NCBI GenBank assembly: GCA_008973525.1
Contig: WACJ01000188.1
Coordinates: 1 to 64,000, forward strand
Direction: 5' to 3'
DNA: 64,000 bases
Source: Stenopsyche tienmushanensis
Lineage: Eukaryota > Arthropoda > Insecta > Trichoptera > Stenopsychidae
Numbering within the stretch: the first letter of the stretch is position 1; every line of letters starts with the position of its first letter. Both the position numbers and the translations under genes were made by a program. A model generated the notes under the pieces. It did no database searches. It was not told the DNA's origin and saw only the letters and a list, made by a program, of their open reading frames with translations. Positions 58,116 through 64,000 of the stretch are shown here, one piece after another.

Positions 58116-59284
58116 GGTGAGGAGTCAACCGCAACACAAGAAATCTGTTATTTTCCCCAGAATAAAATCTGAAATAATAAATAACGATTCGAATCCCTGG
58201 ATATTATTCTTCAACTTTCTTGCAAACCCTAAAGAAAATCTGTATATGAATATCGATATTTTGACAATAACTAACAACAATAATAGTATTAAAAAAATAG
58301 TTTTTAATTTCAGCGTAGTAAATATATGTATGATATTAAGGAAAAATCTACTGTTAAGTTTTTGAAAAGACCGCCAAATGCTCGACGTCTCTGATTTATT
58401 GAAGAGCAAAAATACGCGTAATAATGAGTTAAACCCGTAATTGACTAATTTCGGGTGAAAAAAAGCAGACGATCTGCAGAGAGTGTTTGAATTAGCAGCA
58501 GACGAGACGAAGATGGATGAGCATCGGATAAAGCGAGCAGAAGAGAGGGAATTCGGAGTGACCGCGACTGCTTTTCTTCGACGGATCGCTCTCCTTCGAA
58601 TGAAAAATACTACGACGCGAATGCAACGCGGGAAACGAGCGTACGTCTTATTTATTTATGGGACAGATTTAAACCTCGCAGGGATAGAAACAGAAATAGT
58701 CTACTTTCCCCTTTTTTCATACATTTTAGGCGTTAATTTGAATAATGGTATTTGTACAAAAACAATTTAAGTCTCTCGCTCGCGATCCACTCGGTCGCCT
58801 CCGTTTGCATAAATCTCAGCAACGTCGCTGGGAACGCACGACTACCCTTTCTTAATAATTTATCGTCTCTCATATAGAGTGTGAATTATATATGCACATT
58901 CGCAGATGACAACAAACAAAGCGAATAAACTCGGAATTGAAGCGGAGTAAATTTGAAGACCCTCGAGAGGAAGATTGTGATACTTCGTCTGTCATAATAT
59001 TCGGGGGCGAGCGTGATGCCCCATAAAATTTCTGTTATTATCAACACGAGGGCTGCTAACAAAACGTTCGGGGGTGTTTTATTTTAAAATGGCTTTTGTG
59101 CCTTTGTAAAATGTCATAATGCTCCAATCGGACACGAATGTTGAATAAAATTAACGATCGACGTGGTTTGTCTCGCCGAATATCGACACCATAATACCAT
59201 ACCGACACATTGGCAATTGACTTACAAACTTAAAAACTTATATATTATATATGGTATATATAATAGTTTGTTTTTTTTAGATTT
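58116..59284. other. No gene recognised
   Basis: AT-rich spacer. A 95-codon frame at 58483-58770 is unrecognised. Confidence 0.4.
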
Positions 59285-60008
59285 ATGCGTTTAAACTGCT
59301 ATCTTGGGAAAAGTGCCGACACAGTATTGACAACGCACAAGTGGAGAAATTGTGACATAGTATTAATAGCCGAATCGTCTGAAAAGCTTCAAGACATGCT
59401 CCAAGACCTAAACGAAGTGTCAAGTAAAATTTGTCTGAAAATTAACATGGATAAAATTGAAGCCATGATAAATAGTCACAATTCTCAGACCTTCGGGGCG
59501 ATATCCATTGGGGAAACACAAATTGAGGTTAAAAATGAATACACTTATCTGGGACAAGTAATACATCTCAACAAAAATTGACAGACGAATACCATTTGGA
59601 TGACAGCATTTAACCAACGCATCATCTCAGTGTTAACCCACGAAGACGTGGAATCTAATATCAGGCATTTTACACAGAATAAAGTTTTCCCAGCGTGCCA
59701 TAGAGAGATCTATGCTCGGAGTGTCTTTATAATATAGAATCAGAAACGAGGATATCCGAAGAAGAACTCGAGTAGTAAACGCTACTGAAAGAATTGACAC
59801 ACTTAAGTGGCAACGGGGGAGACAAATGTGTCGAAGAAACGACGGTCGATGGAGAAGAAAAGTGTTGGAGCGGAGACCCCAGTAAGACTGACGACATCAA
59901 AAGAATAGCAGGACGAAGCTGGATACGGAAAGCGGAGGATCGAGAGGGACGGAGACTCATGCGTTCAACGGTGAACGAACACAGACTGATGATGATGATG
60001 ATGATTAT
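59285..60008 (+). pseudogene. RTE-type LINE reverse transcriptase and C-terminal fragment
   Basis: The frame from 59285 gives IVLIAESSEKLQDMLQDLNE, then CLKINMDKIEAM, ISIGETQIEVKNEYTYLGQV and a stop at 59581. It is the palm and thumb part of an RTE reverse transcriptase after the catalytic FADD box; the box itself reads WRNCD, so the two Asp are lost. Later pieces match the C-terminal domain: RNDGRWRRKVLERRP in one frame and DDIKRIAGRSWIRKAEDREG in another. It ends in an ATG repeat (59988-60003), as RTE elements do. Frameshifts and a deletion make it dead. Confidence 0.86.
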
Positions 60009-60559
60009 GAGTCTTTCCTCAGCGGTCAGACTGCATGACGATTTGAAGATTCCGCCACGACCAGGCGCACAGCTCATCAGATACCCATTGAAACCATCCT
60101 ACTGTATTCAACCATCGACATCTTATTCCGCACTCTGTGTAAGAGTCTATTGTGACAATAAAATCAAAAGTTTATCGTGGCTTTAAAAAACATAATTTAT
60201 CGGCATTAAATCCTACATCTTAAAATAGACATCAAGGACCTCCAATTTACTATAAGTCGCAGTACAAAACACTTAAAAACTAAGAACACTTGCCTGAGTA
60301 TCGACGCTGCATGACGTTCAGGATAGATCCTGGAGTACGGGACGCATTCTGGAACAACACTGCACTTTATTTATTAAGATATATCCCTCTGACGATTAAG
60401 CCAAACCGTATAACCTAAGAACCGAACACGCACTGATTGTCGCCTAGAATTCGACGGCTCAACTGAGCGTACGAATATAAATGTATTAATACTAAATGTA
60501 AATTATTATGAAAAACTATTGAAAGAATGCATAAGATTCTCTCTGAGATGAGCTCTTTT

Positions 60560-60674
60560 GATATATTCCCAAAAATATTTTTATCAAATTTGAAATTCAT
60601 TAAAAAATAATATATTTATGCAACGAAAAGGATGGTGATTTTTTTTGAAAAATAATATTTTTGGGAATATATCG
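60560..60674. repeat. Inverted repeat of about 21 bp (possible small MITE)
   Basis: GATATATTCCCAAAAATATT at 60560-60579 pairs with AATATTTTTGGGAATATATC ending near 60673, allowing one or two extra bases. About 70 bases lie between. No coding content. Confidence 0.75.
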
Positions 60675-60875
60675 CAGCAGCTTATTTAATCCCATGATTT
60701 TTAAAAAATAGTTTTTCTTATATATATTAATAATTTATCATAAATGCGTTTCAATTTGTCCGTCCAGTTTAGGCGTCGAGTTTATGCTATGCAACAATAT
60801 TCGGTGCAGAGCTATATTTTATTTTGACAGGTTAGGATGTGCATGTGCGTATGTTAAGTGATATTTTTTTAATAG

Positions 60876-60952
60876 ACAGAGTGTTGTGCCGTTCCCGAAT
60901 GTGATCCGTGTTCCAGACTGTATCCTGATCGTCATGCAGCTAAAATATTGAG
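60876..60952 (+). CDS. Exon-like block with GC-AG type donor
   Basis: Between an acceptor (TTTTTTTAATAG) and AG/GCAAGT, a consensus GC donor, the 77 bases read TECCAVPECDPCSRLYPDRH and AAKIL. The phase (2 left over) fits an acceptor at 61240, giving ...ILRYEIVFNIK and an open frame to a TGA near 61375. Five cysteines in 25 residues are unusual for chance. The protein is not recognised. Confidence 0.28.
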
Positions 60953-61329
60953 GCAAGTAGTCATAGTTTTTAAGTACATATATTGTAATACAATTATTAG
61001 GCTTATTATCGATGTAGGATTTAGGTCCGATTTTTGTAGCATTTTTTTAAAGTCACGACTAACATTCAAATGTATATGTAAAATACGATATTCGGAAGTG
61101 ATTCATTTAGCATTTCATAGCTAAAAGCTTCATTAAGCATCAATTTTTTCTTAGATTAAAGAAAATACATCATATATCTTTTTAAAAATATATCATCAGC
61201 TAAATAATTGGACTAAAATGTGTCAAATATTTAATTTCAGGTATGAAATCGTGTTTAATATAAAAGCAATCCGCAATTGTTTGGTTACGAAATCGACCAG
61301 CCTCGATCAATCAACAGTCTTAAGTTTAG

Positions 61330-61433
61330 ATGGACGTTGTGAAAAATTGTACAGTGTGGTTCAAAAGAACTGCTGGTGAACCAAATTCCAAAGGTGTCCA
61401 GGACTTCAAAATTCATGCAGAAAGAGCTCTCAG
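61330..61433 (+). CDS. Exon-like block MDVVKNC... with strong donor
   Basis: ATG at 61330, directly after an acceptor-like TTTAG, opens MDVVKNCTVWFKRTAGEPNS and then KGVQDFKIHAERAL, ending at CTCAG/GTAAGG, a near-perfect donor (61434). The overlapping frame from the exon at 60876 is different, so the two blocks cannot both be used as one frame without a change. The next acceptor (61542) would bring a stop at once. The family is unknown. It may be a first coding exon or a decayed one. Confidence 0.33.
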
Positions 61434-61813
61434 GTAAGGATAATAAGATTTACAAGATAAATTTGAGCTATCATTTAATTTGTCATCTAAAATATACACA
61501 CAAAATATTTGGTCTAATGAATGTTTAAATTCTTTGTTTTAGGTAAGTCTTTCGAATAGCGCAATATCAATCCGAAATACCGAAGTTTTCAAATATACTC
61601 ATACTTCGAGTTAAATACATAATGCGTAAAAATACGTAAAACCGAAACATAAATATTCTTCAGAATATTGTCGATTATTTTTTCTGATTTTACATTTTCT
61701 TTTGTATGAAACGTATGATGTCTAGTAATATCGTCACTACTTCTTTCACTTGTACTCCCTATGTCGATTTCGTTTGGTAATAAATGTATCCATTGTAAAG
61801 TAGGCGAGAAGTC

Positions 61814-62000
61814 TCAGCTGAATACCGGGGCCCGTGTTGCTTGTGTCGACCAGTCCCAGTTACCTCCGTTCATAGAGCTTCTGACAGAAGGATTCCACAG
61901 GGTGATGGTGCTGGATTTCAAAGACGATTGTTTCTCCACAGCATGTTTATTTACTCCACTTTGAACAGACTGCGGCTGCGAGGCGTAGAATACCCAAAGT
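61814..62000 (-). CDS. Exon-like frame on minus strand
   Basis: From an acceptor (CCGTTTAACGTAG) the minus strand reads LWVFYASQPQSVQSGVNKHA, then SSLKSSTITLWNPSVRSSMN and GGNWDWSTQATRAPVFS before TGA at 61814-61816. A good donor (GGAG/GTAACT at 61863) would end the exon earlier. The plus strand is also open (61761-61964, 67 codons), so only one can be real. Ser/Thr/Trp/Asn-rich composition favours neither firmly. No family is recognised. Confidence 0.3.
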
Positions 62001-64000
62001 CTACGTTAAACGGTTAACATACGCGTAATTGATTTGGCTAATTCAAAATTACATTAACTCTTTCGTTGACTTTCATAATTTCGCCAACGACTTTTTCGGT
62101 TTTCACTGTTTTGCAGAATTTTTCGTTTTTACCAATTTTTTCGCGGTGCACTTGTAATAAGCTGAAATACATGATACTCGGTTTACTATAATATTTACTA
62201 AATGTTATTAATATTAGAACGACTATTTTACTGTATTATATTACATATACAATTCTGCTTTGTAGTACGATATATTCCCGAGGTGATTTGAATAAAGCGT
62301 ATCGTTCGGGAAGTCATATTTTAGGCCCGCATTGCATCGTTTTTGATGAAAAAATGCCATAGTTTAATATAACATGCCTTTCATTCGAAAGCATACAATT
62401 TCACAGTAAATAATGTCAATTCTTCCGCACTGTGATACATTTTATATCCATGTAATGTTCTGAAAAAAAAATTATTTCTAAACGTAGCCATTTCATAAAA
62501 GGAGAGTGACAATATTTCAAACGCGGACGTGGACAATATTTTTAGGCACAAATCATAATTGACAGGTTAAGATTTCGGACGTGCCGTAATTTATCGCTGC
62601 AGAATTGAGCATTTTCAAAAATATTTATATTCTATATGAGACTTTTCAAACGAAATATTCACTCGATCGACGCGGGACTTGGATCGATTGCCGAAAAGGT
62701 CTCCTCTGAAGGTGCAAAAAAAATTTTCGTTTGATGGAATACTATGAAATCTGTCACTTCAAAGCATCATGTCAGTGAAATGAAGAAAGATCATGCTATA
62801 AGAAAGGAGCGTTGCTCCAATGACAAATAATGTAATTTTGAAACTCGGATTGGAAGTTTGCCTCGTCTTCGGATGCTTTCGATGCATCATCTCTGCTGAG
62901 TATGATATTTCTAAAACGAAGAGAGATAAAACGCATCGACGATTAAAACTTGTGTACTTTGAGTTAGAAATATTCATATAAATATTAAAAAATGCTAAAA
63001 TATTACACATCGCTGTGGACACATTGGACGTGGAATCAGATTGTCATTAATAATGAGATTTGGCACATGGTTATATAAAGGCGCGTGTCTCGTGCAAAGT
63101 AATCGAGTTTCGTAATCGAATCACCGATAACGTAACGTAGGATTTGTCCGGTCTCGGAGCGACTTAATCTCTTTATCTGCGAAATATTACATTTCTCGAG
63201 ACGTCGGGTAGTCGGTGCAAGTTTTTCCCGGGTAACTTTAGATGTATAATTTTCAGTTCGCTCTCGATTCGAAACGTCCCGGAGTGAAATTTCGTCAACG
63301 CGACGAGTACGACTCGAGTGAAAATGGCGATATTTACATTATTTTGAACTTTACCATTGTAAGTTTCGACAATATATCAGTTGTTCGGGCGTGTTGAAGC
63401 ACATAATGATAAGAGTGGCGAAACACCGCGGCGCAAATGCTCAAACTTGAATATTACCTCTGAATATAATTAGTATAACAAATCGCTTTACGTGGGAGGC
63501 TTTGTCTTTTTGTTTGCGAGCGGCGTTTGTTGACAAACAACTAATAAATTTCGGGTCGAAGAAGAGTTAACAACGTGTATATTTACGGTCTCGCTTTGAT
63601 ATTTCAACGGGCGAGAGAAAAATGAAGAGCGACTTGTGGGGGTTCGCTCGCACATATTTCACCTGAGCTTTACGTATTCTTCGGGCGGCCAACCCGAATG
63701 TCCATTCTTTTTGTGAACTTTCAAAGTCGGGACGTTCGGTTTGACTCACTTTCGGGACTAACCCTCGAAATTTCTCTATTTTACTGCGCGTCTACCCCAA
63801 AGCGACCGTGACATGATTGAAAAAGTAAGTCCCTTTTTTCACAAAACTGCCTGGGAAAACAGGAACTTAATTAAGGAGAGTCGACCCTAGGAGACGCAGA
63901 GTTCCCATCGCCGGTCTCTCCGAAACTAGTTCGCTTCGCCTTCTGCGGAAATCAGAATCTATTCTCCGTAATCCTACCGGAAGGGCTCGATTGGCTTCGT
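62001..64000. other. No gene recognised
   Basis: AT-rich DNA, becoming CpG-rich after 63200. AAAAAGTAAGTCCC near 63820 resembles a splice donor, but no exon can be supported. Nothing else is seen up to the window edge. Confidence 0.4.

Noticed and set aside
58180..58205. Second tRNA-like B box (GATTCGAATCCCTGG)
   Set aside because: No A box or arm structure lies upstream; a chance match.
1..64000. CRISPR arrays, operons, ribosome binding sites or replication origins
   Set aside because: The split genes, LINEs and insect-type transposons show this is animal nuclear DNA. No direct-repeat and spacer pattern was found.

Overview
This is eukaryotic nuclear DNA, almost certainly from an insect or a close arthropod relative. 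It is AT-rich but full of CpG. It has split genes with GT-AG signals and relics of nearly every common insect transposon class: piggyBac, hAT, mariner, RTE, Jockey and R1-like LINEs, LTR elements, a tRNA-derived SINE and a large foldback element. Long stretches show no gene. I cannot place it in an order from sequence alone. No intact long protein-coding gene lies fully inside the window. It reads as intergenic or intronic DNA with many fossil transposons.

Region 1-9 kb is a nested graveyard. Two LTR-type segments with primer-binding-site-like sequences (55-781 and 2773-3289) flank a hAT relic, and a small retroposon sits in that hAT with a perfect target-site duplication. The hAT directly abuts a piggyBac transposase fragment whose element ends at a TTAA. 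At 6.0-8.1 kb lies the clearest host-gene remnant: a stromal antigen (STAG/SA/SCC3 cohesin subunit) pseudogene that still has introns. It is broken by stop codons and a mariner fragment and runs in frame into a MULE-like transposase fragment.

Region 11.6-13.7 kb holds the best candidate for a living gene: a small secreted peptide with a TATA box, signal peptide, one intron and a poly(A) signal. Region 14-18.4 kb holds a second hAT with intact terminal repeats, a BED-finger fragment, a 21-bp tandem repeat, a second copy of the small retroposon, a GC-rich repeat carrying a tRNA-like SINE, and an internally deleted piggyBac. Region 21.5-24.2 kb holds RTE endonuclease and Jockey reverse-transcriptase fragments.

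Region 24.2-40.7 kb is mostly single-copy and gene-poor, with one LINE tail and a few exon-like islands. Region 40.7-46.3 kb holds a palindromic MITE, a piggyBac-derived MITE that shares its end with the copy at 2.7 kb, an exon-like frame on the minus strand and a second RTE fragment. Region 48.1-52.6 kb is a striking 4.5-kb inverted-repeat (foldback) element with arms of about 1.8-1.9 kb, a third partial arm in its centre, and 21-bp terminal tandem repeats that recur at 15.1 kb. Region 54.3-60 kb holds an R1-like LINE tail, an inverted SINE-free copy of the 16-kb GC-rich repeat, and an RTE tail. Region 60.8-62 kb has exon-like blocks on both strands.

The genes do not form a pathway. The biology visible here is transposon decay: progressive internal deletion of hAT and piggyBac elements into MITE-like forms, nesting of elements, and one lost cohesin-gene copy.
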